Shown here: positions 1 to 5,085 of the stretch, in pieces | How positions within the stretch are numbered: position 1 is the first letter of the stretch | Layout: every line of letters starts with the position of its first letter | Assembly (NCBI GenBank): GCA_023397245.1 | Contig: JAEWUH010000101.1 | Span: forward strand, 1 to 5,286 | DNA from: Bacillota bacterium | Lineage (GTDB): Bacteria > Bacillota > Clostridia > Oscillospirales > Acutalibacteraceae | Direction of reading: 5' to 3' | Length of the DNA stretch: 5,286 bases | Notes under the pieces: generated by a model | Told to the model about the DNA's origin: nothing | Database searches by the model: none | What the model saw: only the letters and a program-made list of their open reading frames with translations | Translations under genes and position numbers: made by a program

Positions 1-276
1 GGCCTTAGTCTTCCGAATCTGGAAGTAAAGCTGGGACTTGGAAACGGAACCATCAGCCGATGGAGCAAAAGCGCCCCCAATACGGACAAACTACAAAAAG
101 TAGCAGATTTTTTCAATGTATCGATGGATTATCTTCTTGGCCGTTCGGAGAAAGATGACGAGTTGGCCGGAGTGTACTTCAACTTTGCAAAAGAAGCGCA
201 GGAAAGCGGAGTTGACCCAGACGACATTAAACTGGCTCTTGAAACAATTCGAAAAATAAAGGGCGAGGACAAGTAG
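1..276 (+). CDS. XRE-family helix-turn-helix repressor, 5'-truncated
   Basis: This is the C-terminal 91 residues of a DNA-binding repressor; the gene begins left of the window, so its start is not visible. Reading frame 1 is open from base 1 to the TAG at 274-276. The peptide contains the end of an XRE/Cro-CI helix-turn-helix: LGLGNGTISRW is the turn and recognition helix, followed by KLQKVADFFNVSMDYLLGR, the typical closing helix of phage-type repressors. About 20-30 residues of the HTH N-terminus are probably missing. The acidic tail (residues 51-91) is a short C-terminal helix region with no peptidase domain. The ImmA-like gene starts 13 bases downstream, so the two are almost certainly one operon. 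In known pairs the metallopeptidase cleaves the repressor to derepress the element. The family call is firm; its target operators lie outside the window. Confidence 0.9.
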   Translation, partial: GLSLPNLEVKLGLGNGTISRWSKSAPNTDKLQKVADFFNVSMDYLLGRSEKDDELAGVYFNFAKEAQESGVDPDDIKLALETIRKIKGEDK

Positions 277-289
277 AACAGGAGGTTTT

Positions 290-1000
290 ATGGGAGAGTA
301 TAACAGAAAAAAGGCGTTATACGATAAAATTGAGCAGATGCGAAAAGACTTGGGAATCAGCGATGACCGGTATCCGCTGGATATGGTTGATTTCTGCCTA
401 GAGAAGGGTTTTGTTGAAATTGGAGAAGCCCCGTTTAAATCAACCGGAACACGGGGCATGGCGGTTCCTTATTATGAAAACGGCGAGAAAGATGTTATTC
501 TGCTGAATTCAAAGCTCTGCAAAAAAGAACAGAGTTTTACCTGCGGACACGAATTGATTCACTTATTTCTGCATCGCAGTAAGACAATACAATATTTCAG
601 TTTTGAGCAAGTAATGTTGAAACATAACCCGTTTCTCGAATGGCAGGCAAATGAAGGCTCCGCTGAACTGCATGTTCCATACCGGCTGCTTTTCCCGAAA
701 ATAAAAGTAGCGTTTCAGAAAATGAAATCGCCGCAGGACATTCAGACTTTACGGGCAAGTTTAGCGGAAGATTTTCAGGTTATGGATGAAGTAATCTATT
801 ACAGGTTTGAGAGTTTAAAGTACGAGATTTACCAGTATCTGACCGGCGTTAGTCTGGAAAACATTGAATTCATGCCGGTATCCAAACAAAAAGAAGAAGG
901 TATCTTTATAAAATCAATCAACGAAATAGAAGTAGAAATGCAAAAAAATCCGCCCCTCTTGGCTGGCACCAAGAAGAGCGGACACCATCAGCAGGGCTGA
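290..1000 (+). CDS. immA: ImmA/IrrE-family metallo-endopeptidase
   Basis: The product is 236 residues. It carries the zinc-metallopeptidase signature HELIH (H87, E88, H91) in the context TCGHELIHLFLHR, followed by FLEWQANEGSAELHVP. In that second motif E117 is the likely third zinc ligand, matching the family's E-x-Q-A-N...A-E-L pattern. The start at 290 is supported by AGGAGG ending at 285. Family knowledge: ImmA of ICEBs1 cleaves the partner XRE repressor ImmR to induce excision, and the adjacent XRE gene fits that role; substrate and trigger are inferred. The part after about residue 195 is not needed for catalysis. The last 18 codons lie on hairpin-forming RNA, so the sequence of that tail may be dictated by RNA structure. 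The TGA at 998-1000 falls inside the left arm of the main stem of the integrase leader. Confidence 0.9.
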   Translation: MGEYNRKKALYDKIEQMRKDLGISDDRYPLDMVDFCLEKGFVEIGEAPFKSTGTRGMAVPYYENGEKDVILLNSKLCKKEQSFTCGHELIHLFLHRSKTIQYFSFEQVMLKHNPFLEWQANEGSAELHVPYRLLFPKIKVAFQKMKSPQDIQTLRASLAEDFQVMDEVIYYRFESLKYEIYQYLTGVSLENIEFMPVSKQKEEGIFIKSINEIEVEMQKNPPLLAGTKKSGHHQQG

Positions 1001-1061
1001 CAGTATGGTAAAAAACTACCAAGATTATTATACTGGCTCAGTCCTCCAAAAACAAGGAGGA
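949..1061 (+). promoter_or_regulatory. Structured RNA leader/switch upstream of integrase
   Basis: Four hairpins can be drawn by eye. (a) 949-962 pairs with 969-982 in 12 of 14 positions, with a 6-base loop. (b) 988-992 (TCAGC) pairs with 996-1000 (GCTGA). (c) 993-1006 pairs with 1030-1045 as 14 bp, one of them G-U, with a 2-base bulge at 1036-1037; it encloses GGTA/TACC at 1007-1010 and 1017-1020. (d) TCCTCC at 1042-1047 pairs with GGAGGA at 1056-1061, which is the integrase Shine-Dalgarno. Helices b and c exclude each other, and c and d compete for 1042-1045. No hairpin is followed by a T-tract, so this is not an intrinsic terminator. A candidate RNA called the xerDC motif has, as I recall, been reported upstream of integrase genes; whether this is a member needs a covariance-model search. 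The pairing is seen; the switching is inferred. Confidence 0.7.
1042..1061 (+). promoter_or_regulatory. Integrase RBS with anti-Shine-Dalgarno hairpin
   Basis: AGGAGG at 1055-1060 lies 8 bases before the TTG start at 1069 and is the ribosome binding site that fixes that start. TCCTCC at 1042-1047 is perfectly complementary to GGAGGA at 1056-1061, across an A-rich 8-base loop. If formed, this hairpin would bury the whole Shine-Dalgarno. Confidence 0.7.
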
Positions 1062-1068
1062 AAATCCA

Positions 1069-2241
1069 TTGGCAACCATTGAAAAACGCGGAAACAGTTA
1101 CCGCATTATGGCTTCCTGCGGCTATGACGTGGACGGTACGCAGGAAAAACGGCGCATGACATGGAAACCCGAACCCGGCATGACGGAACGGCAGATTCAG
1201 AAGGAGCTGCAGCGTCAGGCGGTGCTGTTTGAGGAAGAATGCAGGCGCGGTTATGTGATTCAAAAGAGCATGAAATTCGAAGAATTCGCAAAGCAATACT
1301 TCGATAATTATGTTGTACAGAATTTACGAATCAGAACCGCCACCGAATACCACCGCATGGAGAAGAAAACATATAAGGCTATTGGCCATTTAAAAATGGA
1401 TAAAATCACACCAATTCAAATTCAAAAGTTCGTCAAGTCACTGTTAAAAGGCGATGGTAAAAACCGCGCGTTAAGCCCGAAAACAGCTAAAAATTATTTA
1501 GCCTTTGTTTCCTCTGTTTTTGCCTATGCAATACAAATGCGTGTTGTAAAAGAAAATCCGTGTCACGCAGTTACCGTCGCATTAGGCGAACACGAAGACA
1601 GGGATTGTTATACTTTAGAGGAAGCTCAACAATTTTTAGATTTACTCGCAAAGGAACCGCTTTTTTATCAGGCATTTTTTACACTGGCTATCTACGGAGG
1701 ATATCGAAGAGGTGAGCTGTGCGGTTTGGAATGGAAGGACATTGATTTTAACACTTGCGTCATAAGCATTCAACGCACCTCGCTTTATACCAAAGACCAA
1801 GGTACCTTTACCGACACCACAAAGACAAAAAGCTCCAAGAGAAGCCTAAAACTTCCTGTCGGCGTGATTGATATTTTGCGGAGATATCGAGCAGAACAAA
1901 ACTCAGAACGTTTGAAGATGGGTGACCAGTGGATAAACTATGATAGGTTGTTTGTTGGTTGGGATGGACAGCCGGTAAACCCTAACTCTCCATATAAATG
2001 GCTTTGCCGGTTCTGTGAGCGCACTGGGATGCGCAGGGCAAAGTCTGCAATACATAGTTTCCGTCACCTGAATGCTTCGCTGCTTATCACAAGCGGAGTT
2101 GATGTAAAAACCGTTTCAAACGCGCTCGGACACACGCAGGTTTCCACCACCACAAATATTTACGCTCACACCTTTGCCAAGGTTCAAGCAGACGCATCGG
2201 ACGCTATCGCGGCGGCACTGCCACTCAAGTCGCACGCGTAA
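1069..2241 (+). CDS. int: Tyrosine recombinase / site-specific integrase
   Basis: This 390-residue integrase is the usual size for phage and ICE members of the family. Residues 1-65 form an arm-type DNA-binding domain (MATIEKRGNSYRI...). Residues 68-165 form the SAM-like core-binding domain. The catalytic domain follows, with R213 in GGYRRGEL, probable K252 in the TKTKSSKR hairpin, H329 and R332 in HSFRH, H355 in LGHTQ, and nucleophile Y365 in NIYAHT, so all catalytic positions are present. It should catalyse strand exchange between attP and attB through a 3'-phosphotyrosine intermediate. The TTG at 1069 is chosen because of AGGAGG 8 bases upstream. It is downstream of the XRE/ImmA pair, separated by the structured leader. 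With int reading outward, the element end should lie just right of the gene. A small excisionase is not visible here. Confidence 0.96.
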   Translation: MATIEKRGNSYRIMASCGYDVDGTQEKRRMTWKPEPGMTERQIQKELQRQAVLFEEECRRGYVIQKSMKFEEFAKQYFDNYVVQNLRIRTATEYHRMEKKTYKAIGHLKMDKITPIQIQKFVKSLLKGDGKNRALSPKTAKNYLAFVSSVFAYAIQMRVVKENPCHAVTVALGEHEDRDCYTLEEAQQFLDLLAKEPLFYQAFFTLAIYGGYRRGELCGLEWKDIDFNTCVISIQRTSLYTKDQGTFTDTTKTKSSKRSLKLPVGVIDILRRYRAEQNSERLKMGDQWINYDRLFVGWDGQPVNPNSPYKWLCRFCERTGMRRAKSAIHSFRHLNASLLITSGVDVKTVSNALGHTQVSTTTNIYAHTFAKVQADASDAIAAALPLKSHA

Positions 2242-2264
2242 GCAAAAACCTACTATCTATTATA

Positions 2265-2306
2265 GAAGCCCGAAGAGCCAACATTCAAATGGCTTTTCGG
2301 GCTTTT
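2265..2306. repeat. Terminator-like repeat, copy 1
   Basis: This 42-base segment aligns without gaps to 3060-3101, with 34 identical positions by my count. Both have the same arm-loop-arm layout, including a shared CATTCA in the loop. The two copies lie 795 bases apart in the same orientation and enclose the SF0329-like gene. Because it lies immediately beyond int, where an attachment site is expected, it is a candidate element boundary. The repeat is seen; the att role is inferred. Confidence 0.55.
2266..2306 (+). terminator. Intrinsic terminator after integrase
   Basis: The arms 2266-2280 and 2290-2304 pair over 15 bp, with one G-U and a 9-base loop. A short run of T (2303-2306) follows, 24 bases after the int stop codon. 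It should end rightward transcription. On the opposite strand no T-rich run follows, so it is probably weaker for the leftward gene. The same sequence is repeated in diverged form at 3060-3101. Confidence 0.85.
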
Positions 2307-2344
2307 CAGTGATAAGTCTGGTCAAAAAAGAAATAAGCCATCGT

Positions 2345-2388
2345 TTGCGACTATGCTCATAATTTTACTATTGTTTCAACAGTCGCAA
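2345..2388. repeat. 8-bp inverted repeat across end of SF0329-like gene
   Basis: TTGCGACT at 2345-2352 is the exact reverse complement of AGTCGCAA at 2381-2388, with a 28-base loop holding the gene's stop codon. As RNA from the minus strand it could form a hairpin that protects or ends the message, but no T-tract follows the stem. Function is uncertain. Confidence 0.4.
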
Positions 2389-2868
2389 TTCGTAAAACTG
2401 TCGTACCCAAGCCGGATATTTTTCATATTCTTTTTCGTCGGCAATTCGCAACAGCGTTCTTTTGCCAATGCGTCTGTCCATGATTGCCAATATCTTGATT
2501 ATGTAGTTTTCGGATTCTAGCGCAGCTTGAATGGGCATATTACGAAACTGAAGTACAGCATGTAAAAAATCCATCTCACAATAAGTGCAGTCAGCATCCC
2601 ATTTGGGTTTTAATTTTGTGATCATCTCTTCAGAAAAGAGTTTTTGTTCTTCTTTGCATAAAAGAGAAATGTCGTTTTCCTGATAGCATATTTCTACCCA
2701 CGAAAAACAGACAAGTTCCTTACCATCCAACCGAATGGCTGCCCTTCCATAAGAGTTATGAACATCATGATATCGTGTTAGAAAATATGTAATCCTATCA
2801 GTTAATTCATCGCATAGGGTTTCGGTTAGTTGCTTATTAAGACCTGTCCACGATTTGTAATGCTCCAT
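2368..2868 (-). CDS. SF0329-like uncharacterised protein
   Basis: The product is 166 residues, soluble, with no signal peptide or membrane segment. Conserved-looking parts are TDRITYFLTRYHDVHNSYGRAAI and then RLDGKELVCFSWVEI near the N-terminus. The C-terminus has LAIMDRRIGKRTLLRI followed by PAWVRQFYELR. This arrangement matches my memory of the SF0329 family (small Clostridia proteins of unknown function); no biochemical role is known to me. I chose the ATG at 2868 over the in-frame ATG at 2892. GAAAGG (2876-2881) sits 7 bases before 2868, nothing comparable precedes 2892, and family members start close to the SWTGLNKQL segment. An extended -10 promoter lies upstream. The gene stands alone between two terminator-like repeats and points toward int, as cargo or a stranded gene would. 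The reading frame is secure; the family name is moderately so. Confidence 0.75.
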   Translation of the reverse strand: MEHYKSWTGLNKQLTETLCDELTDRITYFLTRYHDVHNSYGRAAIRLDGKELVCFSWVEICYQENDISLLCKEEQKLFSEEMITKLKPKWDADCTYCEMDFLHAVLQFRNMPIQAALESENYIIKILAIMDRRIGKRTLLRIADEKEYEKYPAWVRQFYELRLLKQ

Positions 2869-2905
2869 GATATAACCTTTCTCAAAATACAAATAATCCG
2901 AGTTA

Positions 2906-2914
2906 AGTATAACA
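2906..2914 (-). promoter_or_regulatory. Extended -10 promoter for the SF0329-like gene
   Basis: Read on the minus strand this is TGTTATACT, an extended -10 (TGn followed by TATACT). It lies about 38 bases upstream of the chosen start codon at 2868. No good -35 hexamer occurs 16-18 bases further upstream, which is tolerable for extended -10 promoters. Confidence 0.5.
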
Positions 2915-3017
2915 CAAAATCTTCAAAAGAGGATACGGAAAATCCAGTCAAAATTCTGACATATGACTGTTATATGAAATACGGTTGCATGAACGTCAGA
3001 ATATATAGACGCCCCCG

Positions 3018-3037
3018 TAAACCCCAAATAAACCCCA
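3018..3037. repeat. Two 9-bp direct repeats, 11-bp period
   Basis: TAAACCCCA occurs at 3018-3026 and again at 3029-3037, that is, in phase with one DNA turn. It lies 23 bases left of the second terminator-like palindrome. Tandem repeats of about 11 bp are typical of arm-type integrase sites (as in Tn916), but here the link is only by resemblance. Confidence 0.45.
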
Positions 3038-3059
3038 TTTAAGCTAATATTCAAAAAAA

Positions 3060-3101
3060 GAAACCCGAAAAGCTAGCATTCATGCGGCTTTCCGGGCTTT
3101 T
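3060..3101. terminator. Bidirectional terminator-like palindrome, copy 2
   Basis: AAACCCGAAAAGCT (3061-3074) pairs imperfectly with the segment ending at 3099, leaving two A-C mismatches. On the plus strand TTTT follows the stem. On the minus strand the stem is followed by a longer T-rich run (complement of 3051-3062), so leftward termination may be the stronger. It is the second copy of the repeat at 2265-2306 (34 of 42 positions identical). Confidence 0.6.
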
Positions 3102-3124
3102 ATATTGGCTCACAAGGTTAACTA

Positions 3125-3164
3125 CCAAAATAAGTAAACAAAGGCTATATTTTACTTTATTTGG
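3125..3164. repeat. AT-rich inverted repeat
   Basis: The 14-base arms 3125-3138 and 3151-3164 match as a palindrome at 12 of 14 positions, around a 12-base loop. It lies just beyond the stop codon of the doubtful leftward ORF 3168-3335 and could be its terminator or a protein binding site. Nothing else identifies it. Confidence 0.4.
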
Positions 3165-3167
3165 GTT

Positions 3168-3335
3168 TCAAAACTGTTGAAAAACTTGTCCGTTTATCCC
3201 TTGAAAATGGACCCGGTTGCACGATAAAACGCGACCTCTTGAAACCGAAAATTTGAAACCGCTAAAAACGACGAGATTCGATAACCTGCAATGCAGAAGC
3301 CCGTCTATATCCTTCAACCGGTTGCATTCGCACAT
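3168..3335 (-). CDS. Doubtful small ORF, 55 residues
   Basis: ATG at 3335 runs to TGA at 3168. It is preceded by AAGGTG (3340-3345), only 4 bases from the start, which is a usable but close ribosome binding site. The peptide begins MCECNRLKDIDGLLHC, has several Cys (2, 4, 16, 39) and ends FQQF; I recognise no family. In its favour are the RBS, the inverted repeat just past its stop, and a leftward-capable terminator at 3060-3101. Against it are its short length, no clear promoter, and the density of short DNA repeats in the same stretch, which suggests a non-coding role. Confidence 0.25.
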   Translation of the reverse strand: MCECNRLKDIDGLLHCRLSNLVVFSGFKFSVSRGRVLSCNRVHFQGINGQVFQQF

Positions 3336-3380
3336 TTTTCACCTTTTTTTCTAGGCAGCTTGATTCTTCACTTGACTGGC

Positions 3381-3428
3381 GGCAGACACAGAGCGTTAAT
3401 AGGTAAAATCCTATGAAGGAGGTCTGCC
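3381..3428 (+). promoter_or_regulatory. RBS region deciding the TTG start, with inverted repeat
   Basis: AAGGAGG at 3416-3422 is 8 bases from the TTG at 3431 and is by far the best ribosome binding site here. The upstream in-frame ATG at 3413 overlaps this same Shine-Dalgarno and has no site of its own. GGCAGAC (3381-3387) is perfectly complementary to GTCTGCC (3422-3428), which abuts the Shine-Dalgarno, so a hairpin could limit access to it. Confidence 0.5.
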
Positions 3429-3430
3429 CC

Positions 3431-4255
3431 TTGACCGATGACCAAAAACGTATGATCGCACAGATGATTAAATCAGGTTTAAATCATAGAGAAATCGCGG
3501 AGTCCTTGAATCTAAAGAGAAACACGATAAAGACCTATTGTTGGAGGAAAGGATTACATCCAATTAAAAAGCCAAAGCCACCGGTTGACCTCAATCAGCC
3601 TAAGAAAAAACCGGGAAGGCCACCCAAACCAAAGCCCGCGCCCAAGCCCAAGCCATTGTATGAATTTTGCCTAACATGTAACAAACCTCTCGTTCAAGAT
3701 AAGCCCGGACCGAGTAAAAAGTTCTGCAGCAAAAAATGCAGAACTGATTGGTGGAACAGCCATCCTAAAATGATAACCGGCATCTGTGTGTACTGTGGAA
3801 AATCGTTTACAACGAAAAACCACAAACAGCGGCATTGTTCAAAAAAGTGTTTTATGCAGTGCTTTTCCGAGGAGAGAGCCCGAAAGGCTGAAATAAGAAG
3901 CGAGGAAATGCAGGAAAAGCAAATACACGAAGTCTACGGAACACAAAGCAACTTGTATTTTATGCTCGATGCCGCCATGCGCTACGCGCTGGGCAGAAAA
4001 TCTCATGAGGTCAGTTTGGTTGCTGGTTTTATAAAAGATAATCTCTCAGTGTTCAATGAAAAGTGGCTGGTCAACATCATCAACGACATAAAGTGGTATC
4101 TCGATGACAGGGAAAGCGGGAAGATCAATGACGATGACTGCGATCATCAGATCTGGCTGAATCTACGCGAGGCTGTGCGCGAAGAATATAGGAGCCGGAA
4201 TTTTTCGAAGCCCTCGCGTTATAACATAGTGGACAGAGCTTGGCTGGAGGAATGA
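3431..4255 (+). CDS. Sigma-region-4-like HTH protein with two zinc modules and extra C-terminal domain
   Basis: The product is 274 residues from TTG 3431. Residues 3-42 form a helix-turn-helix like sigma region 4 or resolvase tails (IAQMIKSGLNHREIAESL, then a recognition helix RNTIKTYCWRKGL). Residues 46-75 are a Lys/Pro linker with KPKP repeats and a GRPPK AT-hook-like core. Two zinc modules follow: CxxC...CxxxC at C80, C83, C99, C103 and again at C119, C122, C136, C140. HTH plus zinc-ribbon proteins of this kind, often labelled 'RNA polymerase sigma-70-like', are common in Clostridia mobile elements. Residues 169-274 add a helical domain with MRYALGRKSHEV and FNEKWLVNIINDIKWYL, which resembles small stand-alone proteins of mobile elements as I recall them. 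It probably binds DNA; partner and target are unknown. The TGA at 4253-4255 overlaps an ATG (4252) of a doubtful ORF. Confidence 0.8.
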   Translation: MTDDQKRMIAQMIKSGLNHREIAESLNLKRNTIKTYCWRKGLHPIKKPKPPVDLNQPKKKPGRPPKPKPAPKPKPLYEFCLTCNKPLVQDKPGPSKKFCSKKCRTDWWNSHPKMITGICVYCGKSFTTKNHKQRHCSKKCFMQCFSEERARKAEIRSEEMQEKQIHEVYGTQSNLYFMLDAAMRYALGRKSHEVSLVAGFIKDNLSVFNEKWLVNIINDIKWYLDDRESGKINDDDCDHQIWLNLREAVREEYRSRNFSKPSRYNIVDRAWLEE

Positions 4256-4373
4256 GAACGGGCAGCATAGTTACTGCTACACCCTTAAAATTAACGCTTG
4301 CGTCGATCGCTCTCAGCCGCCTTGAAGTTATAGACCGGCTTGCAGGCCATGTCCTGTTGATGACAAATGTGGA

Positions 4374-5012
4374 TCATTTTTCATTACTAGACGGCAAAGA
4401 TTGCATGAGGGCAAAGAAATGTTGAGCCTCACCGGTACTGAAATATTCATACCAGACTTTCAGTGTATTTGACTCAAAAACACCTAAATGCTCAATAATT
4501 TGTTTCGCCCACAGCAAAGCTCCGGTGGAACTTGCCGTAATCAGGTTGTTATCCGCCACAGAGGGCATATCAATATAAAAACCTTGCCCTTTATAATCAG
4601 GAGATGCAAATTCAAGAAATCCCGGTCCATTACTGGTATGCGGACGGTTATTGAGCAGCCCCGCATTGGCAAGCGCAGCGGTAGCCCCACAGATTGCACA
4701 CACCGAAGCGCCTAAAGAGAGATATTCGCTTGCTTTTCCGATGATCGCACCATGCTTCGGGTCGTTCCATGTAGTTGCGCCCGGTAGCAGCAACACGCTT
4801 GTTTCACTCATAACCATATCATCAACTAAGCAATCGGGTGCGATTGTCAGCCCGCCCATTGTCCTGATCGACTCTTTGGATACACCGACTGTTTTAAGCG
4901 ATACACTTGGCACACCTTTTTTAAAAAACCGACCAGAATTCAGCTCCGCAGTCACATACCCCAGTTCCCAGTCGGCTAAAGTATCAAGAACATAAACATA
5001 GATGGTAAACAT
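4374..5012 (-). CDS. DJ-1/PfpI-family (type 1 glutamine amidotransferase-like) protein
   Basis: The product is 212 residues, a normal length for the family. It starts MFTIYVYVLDTLADWELGYVTAEL, the first strand and helix of the fold, with the conserved acidic residue E16. SVLLLPGATTW (72-82) is the next core strand. The nucleophile elbow is VCAICGATAALANAGLL with C108 as the likely catalytic Cys, and H125 follows in NRPHTSN. The end (NLITASSTGALLWAKQIIEHL) is typical of YdeA/ThiJ-like members. Members include chaperones, glyoxalases and proteases, so the substrate cannot be named; the protein is cytosolic. The start at 5012 is set by GGGAG (5020-5024), 7 bases upstream. The longer in-frame start at 5084 would lie upstream of the -10 box and is unlikely. 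It is divergent from a YafY/WYL-type regulator, a common pairing for such genes, and probably its target. Confidence 0.9.
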   Translation of the reverse strand: MFTIYVYVLDTLADWELGYVTAELNSGRFFKKGVPSVSLKTVGVSKESIRTMGGLTIAPDCLVDDMVMSETSVLLLPGATTWNDPKHGAIIGKASEYLSLGASVCAICGATAALANAGLLNNRPHTSNGPGFLEFASPDYKGQGFYIDMPSVADNNLITASSTGALLWAKQIIEHLGVFESNTLKVWYEYFSTGEAQHFFALMQSLPSSNEK

Positions 5013-5060
5013 AAATTTTCTCCCGCTTTCATTGATAGTCAGATTGATTTTTTTGTTTTT

Positions 5061-5066
5061 ATTATA
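5061..5066 (-). promoter_or_regulatory. -10 box for the DJ-1-like gene
   Basis: Read on the minus strand this is a consensus TATAAT, 48 bases upstream of the ATG at 5012. The hexamer 17 bases upstream (TACTGT) is a poor -35, so the promoter may be weak or need an activator. Confidence 0.5.
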
Positions 5067-5076
5067 CCTTGCAATC

Positions 5077-5085
5077 GTTGACAAC
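5077..5085. promoter_or_regulatory. Possible operator palindrome
   Basis: GTTGACAAC is a 9-base palindrome around a central A. It covers the -35 of the rightward promoter and lies in the presumed spacer/-35 zone of the leftward one. It is short, and the match to the -35 consensus explains part of it, so the operator role is an inference from position. Confidence 0.3.

Larger units (their letters stand above)
3102..3412. other. Gene-poor interval with short repeats
   Basis: I see no secure gene here. It holds an AT-rich inverted repeat (3125-3164) and four TTGAAA words (3177, 3201, 3239, 3253), two of them extended to TTGAAACCG (3239-3247 and 3253-3261). CCGGTTGCA occurs twice (3213-3221 and 3318-3326), and the palindrome CTGCAATGCAG lies at 3286-3296. 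A doubtful leftward small ORF (3168-3335) covers most of it. A weak possible promoter for the HTH/zinc gene is TTGACT (3372-3377) with TTAATA (3396-3401), 18-base spacing. Confidence 0.5.

Noticed and set aside
91..459. A leftward 122-codon frame across the XRE/immA junction
   Set aside because: It is antisense to two genes with firm family motifs.
949..1045. The hairpins upstream of int as ordinary intrinsic terminators
   Set aside because: Neither the 949-982 nor the 993-1045 stem is followed by a run of T; the following bases are A/C/G-rich, so a terminator does not explain them.
988..1296. Two leftward frames opposite the 5' end of int
   Set aside because: They are antisense to the well-supported integrase N-terminus; no homology or RBS seen.
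2174..2362. A 62-codon rightward frame overlapping the end of int
   Set aside because: It starts inside int in another frame, has no ribosome binding site, and runs through the terminator hairpin; it is a shadow.
2830..3042. A 70-codon rightward frame upstream of the SF0329-like gene
   Set aside because: It overlaps the opposite-strand gene start and its promoter, has no good RBS, and the peptide is unrecognised.
3102..3412. CRISPR array or plasmid iterons
   Set aside because: The repeated words are 6-9 bases, irregularly spaced, and have no repeat-spacer periodicity; no cas or rep gene is nearby.
4240..4425. A rightward frame beginning at the end of the HTH/zinc gene (61 codons, or from ATG 4252 overlapping its stop)
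   Set aside because: GGAGG lies only 1 base from the ATG at 4252. The peptide matches nothing I can support (a faint IS4-like transposase look in RLAGHVLLMTN), and its last third is antisense to the DJ-1-like gene. It could be a gene remnant, but I cannot support it.
4488..4995. Two rightward frames opposite the DJ-1-like gene
   Set aside because: They are antisense shadows of a gene with clear family motifs, and have no ribosome binding sites.
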